64,000 bases of DNA, taken from NCBI GenBank assembly GCA_021186555.1, contig JAJKFL010000014.1, forward strand, positions 18,737,533 through 18,801,532, read 5' to 3'. Below the pieces are notes generated by a model that saw nothing but the letters and a program-made list of their open reading frames with translations, was not told the origin of the DNA and did no database searches. Both the position numbers and the translations under genes were made by a program. Positions 23,086 to 34,700 of this stretch are shown piece by piece. How positions within the stretch are numbered: the stretch's first letter is position 1; each line of letters starts with the position of its first letter. This DNA is from Reticulitermes speratus. Taxonomy: Eukaryota; Arthropoda; Insecta; Blattodea; Rhinotermitidae.

Positions 23086-23359
23086 AACATCATAAGTACT
23101 GATGTTTTGGAAGAACTTGCTGCTTCCATCTTCACGGTGGTACACACCTCCTGAATATCAGTAACTACTCACCCACTAACAGTCAGTCATATCCAAAATT
23201 ATCAATTTTCAATTTTATAAATTATCTTTCATATCAAGGCAAAACTGTTGCAGAAGCAACAAAATATGGTAACTGCCTAACAGTCACAGGCCCTTTGAAG
23301 AAATGTTTTTCTTGTGTGTTACGTACCAATGCTCTCAACTGTTAATATTGTGTAGTATT

Positions 23360-23556
23360 GGTTATATATGTACGAATGAATGAGCGTGGTGCATTGGTGG
23401 AATTACATTGACAGAGGAAACTGAAGTACTCAGACAAAAACCTACTTCAGTGCCACTTTGTTTGCCACAAATCACACATGGAATGACCTGGGATAGAAGC
23501 TGGGCCTCTGTGGTGACAGACCAGTGACTAACTGCCTGAGCCATGGCACAGTTCCA
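23360..23556 (-). mobile_element. SINE family B copy, inverted
   Basis: The reverse complement gives GCCATGGCTCAGGCAGTTAG, an A box, a B-box-like segment and the gtggcactgaagtagg body. It faces the 22858-23085 copy at about 275 bases distance. Confidence 0.7.
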
Positions 23557-24273
23557 GAAAATTTCGCATTAGTGTAGCAGCATTTGTTAAGCTCAGAACA
23601 TTGCCAACTGCCTGCCATTAAATGAAGACAAGTTATATGAATGAACCTGCACAAAAAGGTATATTATTGTAACTGGAGAATATCTCTGAAACCACCCCAC
23701 AAAGCAGTCATTACTAATATACCATAAATAAAATACATGAATTAATACACACACATTACACTCTTATCTCCAAAAATAATCTATCATGCTTTATTCCTTC
23801 TTGTTGACAGAATTTAACATATCAGTGTTGTACTCCTGTGACAGTGAATGGAGGTTTAAGATTTTAATTTAATGCACCGTTCTCTATATGATAAATAAAT
23901 AACTGTAGGCATTACTTCTCTAGTATACTTCCACAGTAAATATATAAGGACCTGTACAATTGATTACAACAATTAAAAGACATTTTAATATTTCTCAATC
24001 TATTATATTGTAGAGTTCCTACTGTAAATGTTATAGCATTAAATACAAATGAAGATTCAGAATAACCTTTCTACAGTTTTACTATAATTGCATAAAAACA
24101 ACAATCACAGAAGAGCATAAAAGCCGTATGGTTTAATGCTGCCAACAAAAGGATTAGACTTATCTGATAACAATCCTGACTTGAGCCCATCAATATTATC
24201 TTTGTAGAGTTCTATGAATTTCCAGCAGGTGTTGCTCAAATGATAGTCTTTAGTAGCCACATTAACCTAATTC

Positions 24274-24330
24274 AGTTGCCCTGAAGATGGAGGCAGCACG
24301 TTCCTCAGAAACGTTGGAACAAACTTATTA
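24274..24330 (+). repeat. Degenerate hammerhead-like motif
   Basis: CTGAAGA (24281-24287), extra T, a GAGG...CCTC stem, A, then GAAAC (24308-24312). Flanking sequence matches the copy at 2640-2700 (ttcctccgaaacaacggta and gcatggtgtaataaccc-like continuation), showing a dispersed element. Confidence 0.35.
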
Positions 24331-24879
24331 TTCTGCATGGTGTAATAACCCAGAAGACCACCACTGAGCTCTTTTAAAGCTGTCAACAGTAGTGTGTATA
24401 ATTTCACAGCCTGAAAGTAAGTAAAACCTTTTCTTTCCTTCAAATCTGTATCCTTGACACTACTTCATCACAAAGTACAATATGTACTGCAAGTACCATG
24501 CATGCTTAAACTGTTCAAGAGAAGGATGAAACAATATAATATATCTGAGTTCCTTAACTTCACACTGGTAATGTTTCAATGCACGCACGCACACACACAC
24601 ACACATATATATAAAGATGTTAAAGTTTTACAGTGGGACTGAACATGGAAAAAGACAATGCATAAGGCAAAGACTATGAATGAAGAAATGCATTTGTTGC
24701 AGATTTCCTCTTCCCAGTTTTGTTAAGTTACACAGAAAAATAATTCTGACCCACCAACCATATCAGACCCATCCTGAGACAACAGTGGAGACATAGGACT
24801 TGCATATAGTGTCTGATGGGAAACACAGAGCAAGACTCCAGTGATCTTCTGTTAAAGCAAGCACTGTAATTTTTGTGTA

Positions 24880-25770
24880 CATTTTATCTTTTGGTCATTC
24901 GTTATGGACTTGCTACAATGTAGTGTTAACTGTATTTCTACATGGTTCCCTGCCTTACAAGCTGTAACACAAAAACATGGTTCAGCTAAAATACGTCTTC
25001 AGGAAACACATCTCTGTCCCTCTGTTGCATCACCTGTTCACAGTTTTGTGGCCCGTCATAACCACCTCACTGGTGACCAAAAGCAATGGATGAATAGCTA
25101 CCTCAGTTAAGTACTGTATCCATTCTGGTCCAATTACTGTTCAATCTCCATTACAGACTGCCACTGTCCATTTACATTTACTAGTCTTTTCCTCTACATC
25201 ATTTATCTTCCACTTGCAGCACCAGTTGACCTGACTGATCTGACCAATTTATTGGCTCTGTTACCTGCCCCACTTGGTGATTTCAATGACAGAAACTTTC
25301 TTCATGGAGCTGTCCTTACTCACAAAGGCAAAAGAACAGTTTCTGATGCATGTGCTGGGTTTGATCTAATTCTTCTAAATGCAGATACAGACACATCTCT
25401 GCAGAGTGTCTGCAACCTCATCTGCCCTTGACCTTGCTTTCTGCAGTCCACCTTGAACAGTATGCAATCCCTGATATACATGACAGGGATCACTATGCTT
25501 AAGTATTCATATTATCACACAACCTGTAATGACATCCTGACATCTCAAATGGATCATCAGAAGAGCTGACTGGGGTAGTGTCTCGGTCATTCACTTTTGA
25601 AGATCAAAAACTTCCTTCCATTGAGTCCATGGTGAAGTATTTTATAAATACTTGCCGCCGACATATTTCATGCCACATCCCTGAAGAGGACACTGGCAAC
25701 CACTTACAAGACTACAAGCTGTTATAACCCAAAAAAACACAATTTAAATTTTCATGGCTGTGAAAACCCC
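24880..25770 (+). mobile_element. Jockey-like LINE endonuclease fragment
   Basis: Frames encode LLQCSVNCIST...FPALQAV, then KIRLQETHLCP, RHNHLTGD, GDFNDRNFLHGAVLTHKGK, DLILLNADT and a DLAFC block. These are the ordered motifs of a LINE apurinic-type endonuclease domain (QETHL, GDFN). Several frameshifts and stops make it a pseudogene. No reverse-transcriptase part follows. Confidence 0.75.
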
Positions 25771-26639
25771 AGAACTCAAATGTATGTATTTCTTGTGAAT
25801 CTACATAAATACATTCTTCTTGCAAGAAACAGTTTTCACTATGCCAGAAATGTGGGACAGGTACTTTTAAGAAAGTGAGAGTAAGGTGCTTCAGTAAACC
25901 ATTTGTTCCTTATATCCATCACCTGCTTCAGGTTAGCAGTTGCCTAAATTCCTAACTCCTCGATTTACTTAAGAGCTCACTCTGACCTAAATTTTTACCT
26001 ACAAAGATCTAAACGAAGAGAAGACAATTTGAATGCAAATTTATGATGAAATGTGCATTTATAACATAAACATATGGAAATGTATTCCATATTGTTATTT
26101 AAACCAAAAACACACACAGTATTCTCAAAACCATTATATTGGGTTGTATGCAATATAAATCTTTGTTGATAATTCACAATAAAAATAAAGTAAACTGAAA
26201 GGACAAATACAAAGCACCAACAAACATTTGGAAACAGTCAAATCCTGATTTTATTTTTAAGATACAGCATGTCAAATGTAAAAAACTAATTCTCGCATAA
26301 AGTACTTTTATCTGCATTCTCATTTGCTTGCACTTTTTCAAGAACATGTACAACAGTAGACTAAACTGCAAAACTTAAATAATGGGACAAGAAAATAAAA
26401 TAAGTATTTCTTCTTGCTATTTCCATGAAAAACCTGGACAGCTAAGTCCAGGACACACAAGGGAAACTTCATTATATGTTGCACAGGCTGGATCTCAATT
26501 GAAAATGATAGTATGTTTCAATTTCACATATTTATGCATAATGTTAAGCAATGCAATAAATATTTCTAAGGCAATAAGCCACAAAATTATGGAGAACAAT
26601 TCAGCATTTCACAGATAATGACAGCATACAAATCGAAGT

Positions 26640-26765
26640 GCTTGGAGAACCTGCCCTACTGCTGTTCTGTCCACCACAAACCCCACATGAACAGGCACTG
26701 GATTGAAACCAGGCCTCCATGGTAAAAGGCTGGTGATTAATGACCTGAGCCATGGCACAGCCCCT
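26640..26765 (-). mobile_element. SINE family B fragment
   Basis: The reverse complement contains GCCATGGCTCAGGTCATTAATC, a CTGGTTTCAATCCAG-like B box and a gtgggg-tttgtggtggacag body. The 3' tail is missing. Confidence 0.65.
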
Positions 26766-27714
26766 CAGATGAAAAAACAAATGCATGTAATTCTTCACAT
26801 AAAGAGTCCAATTTCAACCAAAATTGAAACATGTTGAAAATGTCAATGAAACTCCCACTATCAAATTTCACGAACATAAAGTGATTTTCAAGTTGCTACA
26901 TGTGGGCAGATGGATGGACAGACATGATGTAGTTAATGGACATAGTTTTGCAACTTTCCATTGTGAATGTTGGAAAGAAGACAAAAGGTCATGAACAAAT
27001 ACTCCTCCCTTGAGCACAACAATGTCACTGTAACATGTCTGACCATAGCTGGTTGGTTGGTTTCACATATTTTGCATTCAAACAGGTAATCAATGACATA
27101 ATTTATCTCCAAAAACAAGCTATCATCATCGAGTTCTTTGAGACCAACAATTATGTTCAGAACAACCACACACACACACATCACAAAATAAAATAAATTC
27201 TGTGCTTCAGAAATAAATGTATCTAAGACATGCAAAGGCAAAAATAAACGGTAACAAAGTAAACTTTAAGAACGTAGCTTTAAATGTAGAAAACAGCTAT
27301 AGTGGAACAATATTAAGTAAATACAGTACAGAGATCTAATGTATGAAACTTTTACCAGCTTTTCCCAGAAACAATTGTGAAATCTTCAATATTAAAGACA
27401 TGGTTTGGGGGGCACATCCCATGGCTTTTAATACATTCTCTCTATTTTTTTATATATTTCTACAATAGGAATGTTAACTTGAGCTTAAGGGACCAAAACA
27501 GCCTTTGAATGAATACACTTCTGCACATCAAATAAATTATGGCATCAGACAACAAATTTTTGGGACTGATGCCATAGTGCAGGTATGGTACTGCACATAA
27601 ATCAACTGTAGCAAGTTCCTGTTAATTCATGTTATAATCACCAGAGATTACTGAAAAGAAAGTCCTAGCTCAATCAGTTCACCTGTAGTAACCCCACGTC
27701 AGTTCCATTTTTCT

Positions 27715-28270
27715 TTGTTCATATGGAACAGACAGTGAACTTCAATTTCATTTCAAATTTGGGAAAACAGCCACAGAAACATATAAATTGTTTGAAACTG
27801 CTTATGGAAATTGATGCTTATCTTATGTGTGGGTTCAAATGATTAAAAAGAGTCAGAGAAGGACGTGAAGACGTTAAGGAGGATAGGAGTGGGCGGCTGT
27901 CAACTCTACAAATCTAGAAACAGTTGTAAAACTTTGTGAAATGGTGGCCAGATACCACTTGATGACCATACAATTGACGATCAACTTCACATTAACTGGG
28001 AGACAATTCAGCAGATATTTCATGAAGATGTTTGAAAGAAGAAGAACTGCACCAGGTCTGTTCCAGTCTTGTGAATGAGCACAAGGAGCACAGTGCCAAA
28101 ATTCTAAAGACTCATCCAGATCAGGCAGACCAATTCACACTTCCTCCATTTCATCATTACTGGAAACGAGTCTTGGGTGTTTCAGTACAATCTTGGAACA
28201 TAATGTCAAAAGCATGGAATGGAGAACAAAATAACCACAAAGGCACCACTTGCACTTGGTTCCCCCAAAA
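27715..28270 (+). mobile_element. Degenerate mariner transposase relic
   Basis: Broken frames carry NFKFHFKFGKTATETYKL, an R-E-D-V-K-E-D-R-S-G-R-type linker, and SWVFQYNLGT with CQKHGMEN. These correspond to the N-terminal helix-turn-helix region and the second catalytic block of mariner transposases. Multiple stops and frameshifts show it is dead. Confidence 0.7.
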
Positions 28271-28484
28271 CTATTTTTCCCACAAGGTCATTACTTTGCA
28301 TATTGCATTTTCAAAATTTTTAACAAATGTAACCTCCATGAATGGTGAGGGCTTGCTGCATATTATTTTTTGCCAGCACATGCTGTGTAAACATGAAAAA
28401 TATCAACTGCATATTCCTACCATAAATACTGTACTTTCCCCAATGCAAGATAATGCTGAATTTAAGCTAGTCTGGAACAAAGTA

Positions 28485-28791
28485 CAGTGATACCTCGGCT
28501 AACGAAGATAATTCGTTCCGGAATCACATTCGTTAGCCGAAACGTGAGCAACTTTCTGCTTCCCTTGGGTTTGTCGCTTACTTTTTGATGTGGTCAGCTC
28601 ATTTCTTTGTCACACACATACAGACGGAAAAGATAAGCTCCTGGAATGGCCCGACCGTTCATGTTTGCTGCTTTATGTTAGCGCGAGCATCCACTAAAAC
28701 ATTCGTTAGCCTAGTCCAAAAAACAGCGAAAAAAATCTTCGTTAGCCGAAAAATTCGTTAGCAGGGTCACTCGTTAGCCGAGGTATCACTG
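28485..28791. mobile_element. 307-bp Tigger-like miniature transposon
   Basis: Perfect inverted ends (CAGTGATACCTCGGCTAACGA at both termini) are flanked by TA on both sides (28483-28484 and 28792-28793). Inner copies of ttcgttagccgaa occur near both ends. There is no coding capacity. The ends are intact, so this is a young insertion. Confidence 0.9.
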
Positions 28792-29884
28792 TATCTGCAC
28801 AGAGTAATTCATGATCATGGACTACTTGCTTCCATAGACAATTCTCATCATGAAAATTACCAAGCAAATTCCACATTCCTTTAAATTTGGATTGTCCCAT
28901 TTTCTTGCCTTCTAATATAAAACAACATGTATTGAACACAGTGATCTAAGGAGATACCTATTTTGCTTGATGTGTAATTTCATGATGACCACTGGTTTCT
29001 AAAAACTGAAATTAGGAGATGAATCCAATCTTCCTGGAGCATAAGCAGAGTACATTTCTCATTAACGCCAGACAGGCAGACCCATATATCTGAACATTAT
29101 AGTGTGCAAGTCCAAAAATTTTCATCACAAAGCCCAAATATCTTCAATGCTTCTGCATGATAATGTATGTAATACTACATTAATACTGATTTCAGAGATT
29201 GGATTTTCAGAAGAAAAGAATAAAAGATTGGTAGTGCTGTTGCTTCTGTTTATGCTATGTTTCTGGCTGAAGTGAAATGTTAAGGGGAAAAAAATAATTT
29301 AACTTCATATATGTAGGGAGAAAAATGTGCTGAAATTAAATATGAAAGAAACTCACATCTTGGATTAACATTTTTAAGGACCAAAGTAGTATACAAAATA
29401 TTAATAACTAACAATACATATCTCAGATAAGCCTAACTCTGAAGACTGATAACACTTGAGTCAAAATTAATAGCATTTTAATGCATATCCATCTCCATGC
29501 ACGCACACACGCACAGTTTCTCTCTTTCTGCACTTTTTACATTAAACTTTAGTCTTACACATTTACAATACTAAAGGTATAATTTCAGGAGTAGTTATAA
29601 CATACTTTCAAATAGTTCATGTTCCAAGTAATGTATATTTTTCTACATCTTAAACAGACATTTTATACAACTACTCTCAAAATAAGCTAAGTAAAATCAA
29701 TTCACTTACACTTGTTTGATGCTTACAACACAGTACAGCCTCAAACCAAATTGTCAAAAGTATAGTCAGCTTATGAAATACTAAGCAGAACAAATATATG
29801 ACATACTTTTTATATTAATTGGACCAATGCTAACTTGTACTAAAAACTGAAGCATTAGCAAAGCCAGATAGGGTATAAGAAACA
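28792..29884. other. Intergenic sequence, nothing recognised
   Basis: AT-rich with one minus-strand open frame near 28939-28742 that overlaps the Tigger end. No conserved motif or repeat was identified. Confidence 0.3.
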
Positions 29885-30100
29885 TAAAACTGTCCCTGTA
29901 CACGTCATGAAGGCATACAGGAGGAGTACAGGTATAGCTCCACCCATTCTTAACCTCGGCACTAGATGGAGGTGAGTGGTCAGCCTCATGCCCCTGCCAC
30001 TTTACCCCCAGGGAAAGTCCCTGGTACCTATTGAATAGAGCCAGTTTAGATGTTGTAGAGAAGAGAAAAATCTCTTGTCACTGAAGCGATTCAAACCCAA
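29885..30100 (-). mobile_element. SINE family A copy
   Basis: On the plus strand it reads cgtcatgaaggcatacagga, cccattcttaacctcggcac, ctttacccccagggaaag and a gattcaaacccaa B-box remnant. It is one of the better-preserved minus-strand copies. Confidence 0.75.
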
Positions 30101-31796
30101 ATAAGATTAACTCAATAAAAATGTCTGCTACACTACATATTTCAGAGTCCTTTAATAATAATGTTCACATCACCCTGTAAGTTTTCACAAAAGTCTGCCT
30201 CCTTCATGGGTGTCTAATTAAATATCATAATTATCAGAAGTTGTACATCTCTGAATGCAATATATTACAACAAAATAAAATCTAATACTCCTTCTTTTAA
30301 TAGTTTCTGAGGTATGGTATTACTCTTACAGGACACAAAATAACTAACCTTCGATATTTTATACTTACAGACAACAAACAACAACATATGAAAGACGTAA
30401 AACTCACAATATTTTTTAGACATTCCTGCACATGGCAGAATTCTGTTGAAGCTTGTAGGGTGACATAAACATTTTAATTAAATAAATGTGTAATATCAAT
30501 TGTATCTGATATTTTATTAAATTTAATTTATATGAATGAAAGATACAGCAGTTACTGCCGTATCTTTCATTTAAATATGCTAAAGTTGCCTCTAGAAAAA
30601 CAGTACAAAATATTTCATATTTTAAATACTTTAAGCAGCCCCTTCTTGTAGTACTGAACCTTTAGGTTCATATGTATAGTACACATGTAAGAACCCAGCA
30701 TACTGGAGTACAACAGATGTCAAGGAAAAGGCATGAAAGCATGATATGAAACAAATCACAATTATAAATAAACATAAGTTACATTATTCTAAGAAAAAAA
30801 AGGAATGACACTTCTACCATTACTGTTGTTTCTGCTGGTGCTGTTGTTAAAATACAACATTATTTTGACTGCATCAACTGCCTGATTTAAAATGCAGATT
30901 TACAAAAATTACTACAATATGAAAGATGGCACCATCTCTGATCCAAGGTACAAAACAGACACGCTAATCTTGATCAGACAGCCTACTGATGAAAATTAGC
31001 TCTGGCAAATAGGCACTACAGATTATGCTTCCCTTTCTTTGTGTTTTACCTGAGAAGAGAGAAAAAGCCAGTATTTGAAATATATGAACTTTCAAAATTT
31101 TATACTTCAAACCAGAAAACTGATAAAATTTAATAAAGTAGCATAATAATAAGTTACATGTACGTAACATAACACTTTAGTTAGCTGAAAAACACACTAG
31201 TAGCAAATTACTGTATATTAGTTTTAAGGAACATGTTTAACTTATCCCAAAACCACCCATGCTAAGGTTCACTGAGGTCTTTTTCTTCAAACAATGTCCA
31301 GGAGAGTACACAATAAATTTCTTGCCAGAGGTCACTTGTGTACAATCTACCACCATCAATCACTAGTAATCATTACTGTTGTTGCTGTGTGCCTATTAAA
31401 AAGAATAAGTGTATTGGAAAATGGACAAGACCTTTTTAACCTTTATCCTACCTTGGTGGGCATTTAAATTTTAGCACATGGTTTATGTAAAATGTATGAC
31501 TTGAACAGGAAAAGATAAATTAATAAACAAATGGCATTTTGTGGAAAATAAAACAGAGATTTCCTTGTTGCCTAAATATATAAAATACATTTCTAGGAGT
31601 GTTTTCCTACCATGTGAATGTGCAGGTCTTTTAAGGTTAATGCTAGCAAGACTTTAACATAAAGAGGGGAACAACTTTTTGAGGCTGTATACTGTTATAA
31701 ATGCATGAAAAGTGCTTGTTGGTATAATCATACAAGACATTACATTGGATCTGCTGTCAGTCTGTAAGAAACTACTCTACTGTTATTTGCATGCCC
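30101..31796. other. 3' flank of the zinc-finger gene
   Basis: AT-rich sequence downstream (on the minus strand) of the stop at 31797; it probably includes the 3' UTR. No coding match, SINE or transposon end was recognised, and no polyadenylation signal is placed with confidence. Confidence 0.35.
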
Positions 31797-34700
31797 TCAG
31801 TTATTGTCAGAAGGGAACATACTAACACGAGGGGCCAAGGATGAATGAGGGTTTGGTATATTTGGAATGTGATGTGGGGGTTGATTGCCAGGTGGGTGGA
31901 GTGAAGTGTGACCTCCAGTTAAACATGAAGGCAGAAGATTCCGTCCTGCACTCTGTCCTGGGCCAAGCCCACCTCCTAAAGTGGTCATATCTGATAAGAT
32001 ACGATGTTGATTTTCCAAAACTGCTGAAATGGGGACCATTTTTGCAACATTACTTTCCATTCCAGAACTTTCAATCATGTCACTATCCATAACTTTCCCT
32101 CCAAAGATCATGTGATGCCAGCTCTGTTGATGCTGATTGGTTTCAGTCCTTAAAGCCGTCAGTGGATGATGGTGAGGAGAAGTTGTATTGCCAAGTGTTT
32201 TGCTGTCATTTTCTGAGCCATGGAGGTGAGACTGAAGAAGGAGATGTCCATCACTGGTTCCTCTTCGCCGAGAGATATCAGTTGGTAAGGGTGGATTCGG
32301 TTGATGGAGAGACAGCTGACCAGCAACCAGTGAAGCATTTGATGAAGATGGTGGTTGCTGATTCAGCTCATTGGTGATGAGATGGCCAACCCATTTACGA
32401 CTGTCATCAGAATCACTGATTTTGTTGTGGCTTAATGCAAGATGATCTTCAAGTTTTGGCTTACGATCAAAACCTGCACCGCACAGTTGGCATCTGAAAA
32501 TTGACAACAAGAACAATGCTCATTCTAGTACTAAAACTACATCTTGAGTCACATGCATTGCTACACGTGACTATCAGTACATCACAAAACATGCCAGATG
32601 TAAATACTGTATTAACTTCTGAACACCTACCTTAATATTCTTCCTAAAATCAGAATAGTCCAGTGATATTATGACAAGTAAAAGGTACAGTTCATCCTGT
32701 AACATATGACGAAGGCACAGAGGGAGAGTAGAGGTATAGCTCTACCCATTCTTAACATCAGAGGTAGATGGGGATGGGTGTTCAATGCCATGCCCTGGCC
32801 ACTTTATGCCCAGGTAAGAGCCCCTGTACCCATTGTACAGGAGGGTGGGTTGGCCCCAGGGTTCATTATGACAAGTACCGTATATTCTCGAATCTAAACC
32901 GCACCCGAATCTAATCCGCACCCAGTTTTTGGCGACTTCTTAAACGAAAAAAAGTTAGTTCGCGATTCTAATCCGCACCTTTCCTTCAACCACCCCTTGC
33001 CCACGGGGCGACTGATTGAATAATATTGGATGTTACCAATGCGTTAAAATCCGACGCTACGCCTGTGGCCGATGAGTCATACCGATAGAGGCGGGGCCTT
33101 TCTCAACAGACGTGCGCAATCTCGTCTGAAGCCAGCTGATCTTTAGTTGTTGAAACGTGGGAGGTGCTTGTTCCAATTTGTAGTGTACCGTAGTTATGGA
33201 AGAGGGACACCTGAAATCTAAACGACTCTCATATACGGCAAAGTTCAAACGTGAAGTTATTCGGTGCGCAGAGGAGAATGGAAACCGCAAAATCGCTGCA
33301 ATTTTTGGAGTTGATGAAAGCAACGTTCGACTATGGCGGAAACACAAGGCAGCGATCAGCGGGTGTGAGGCGTCACGAAGGAAATTCACTGGACCCAAGA
33401 AAGGACGATTTCCTGAAACTGATGATGCAGTCTTCACGTTTTTTCAAGAGAGACGCAAGACTGGACTGTTTGTGAGTTATGATCTACTCGCGAGGAGGCG
33501 ATAAAGAAGGCCAGATCTTTGAACATTCCTCGAATTATGAGTGATGACGGCGAGTCTGATGAATAATAAATAATAATAATAAATAATAAAATAATAGATT
33601 GTTGTATTGTATTGTTCTTACGTTGTTTATTAATTACGTTAATTACGTTATTGTTATATTGTACAGCAGCTCAATCATTTTTCCAAAATCCAGCTCTAGA
33701 CCGCGAATCTAATCCGCACGCGAATCTAATCCGCATCTGATTTTTTAGCCCTCTAAAACTGTAAAAAAAGTGCGGATTAGATTCGAGAATATACGGTACT
33801 TCTAAATAAGACTGTAGTGATAAGAATAAAATTACCATAAAAACAAACCACCTTAGTGTTATGTTTCCAGTAATTTATTCTTACTATATTCAGCACTGAA
33901 CAACAGTGATATGAGCAGCCATTATCAAGTCAACTCCAGATATTTCTTAATTCCAGTTATACTGAATATGATGTACTTAAGTATCCAGTTCAAGTCATAA
34001 CATGATATTTTGATTCAAAAAGTTATAAGTAGAACTGCATACTTAAATGCATTATATTAAGTATAACTGGAAATAATATATAATGTAACAGTTGTGGAAT
34101 TTGGATTTTAGATTTATTCATTTGTAAGGTTAAGAAGATATACAGACAGTTAAGAGAACTCTCTAAACTCAAGAAATTATTAGTACAAATAGAGGCAGAT
34201 GGTAACTATAGTTTACAATTAAAAACTGTACCTGTGAATTTTCTTAAAGCTTCCTTCTCTAGCATTGGCTCCCAGTGGATCATGAATACGGTTGTGTGCA
34301 ACCAAGTTATAACGTTCAGCAAATCTTTTACCACACGTCTGGCACTGATATGGGCGTTCTCCTGTGTGGACACGTGAATGGCGCTTAAGATGTGAGCCTG
34401 ACAAAAGTGCCAAACCACACACCTTACACTTGTAGCTCTTCTGACCAGTGTGTGCCAATGTATGCATGTTGAAACTTGTATGATGAACAAAACGCTTGCC
34501 ACAAAGTTCACACTAGAAGGAATTCAGATTCAACATCTTATTTAACTTTAAAAAGAGACACCCTTAAAACACAAAAGTGTTTAATTTTGTAACTGCAGAC
34601 AAAGATACAGGATTTTTCTAGGCAGAGAGAATACCAAAGTTAAATGCATGCCAACAATAAGCGGTAGAAACAAAGATAAATATGCATAACCTGACAATAA

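Noticed and set aside
28032-28490. 152-codon plus-strand open frame
   Set aside because: It is a frame-shifted reading of the mariner relic. The conserved SWVFQYN block lies in another frame.
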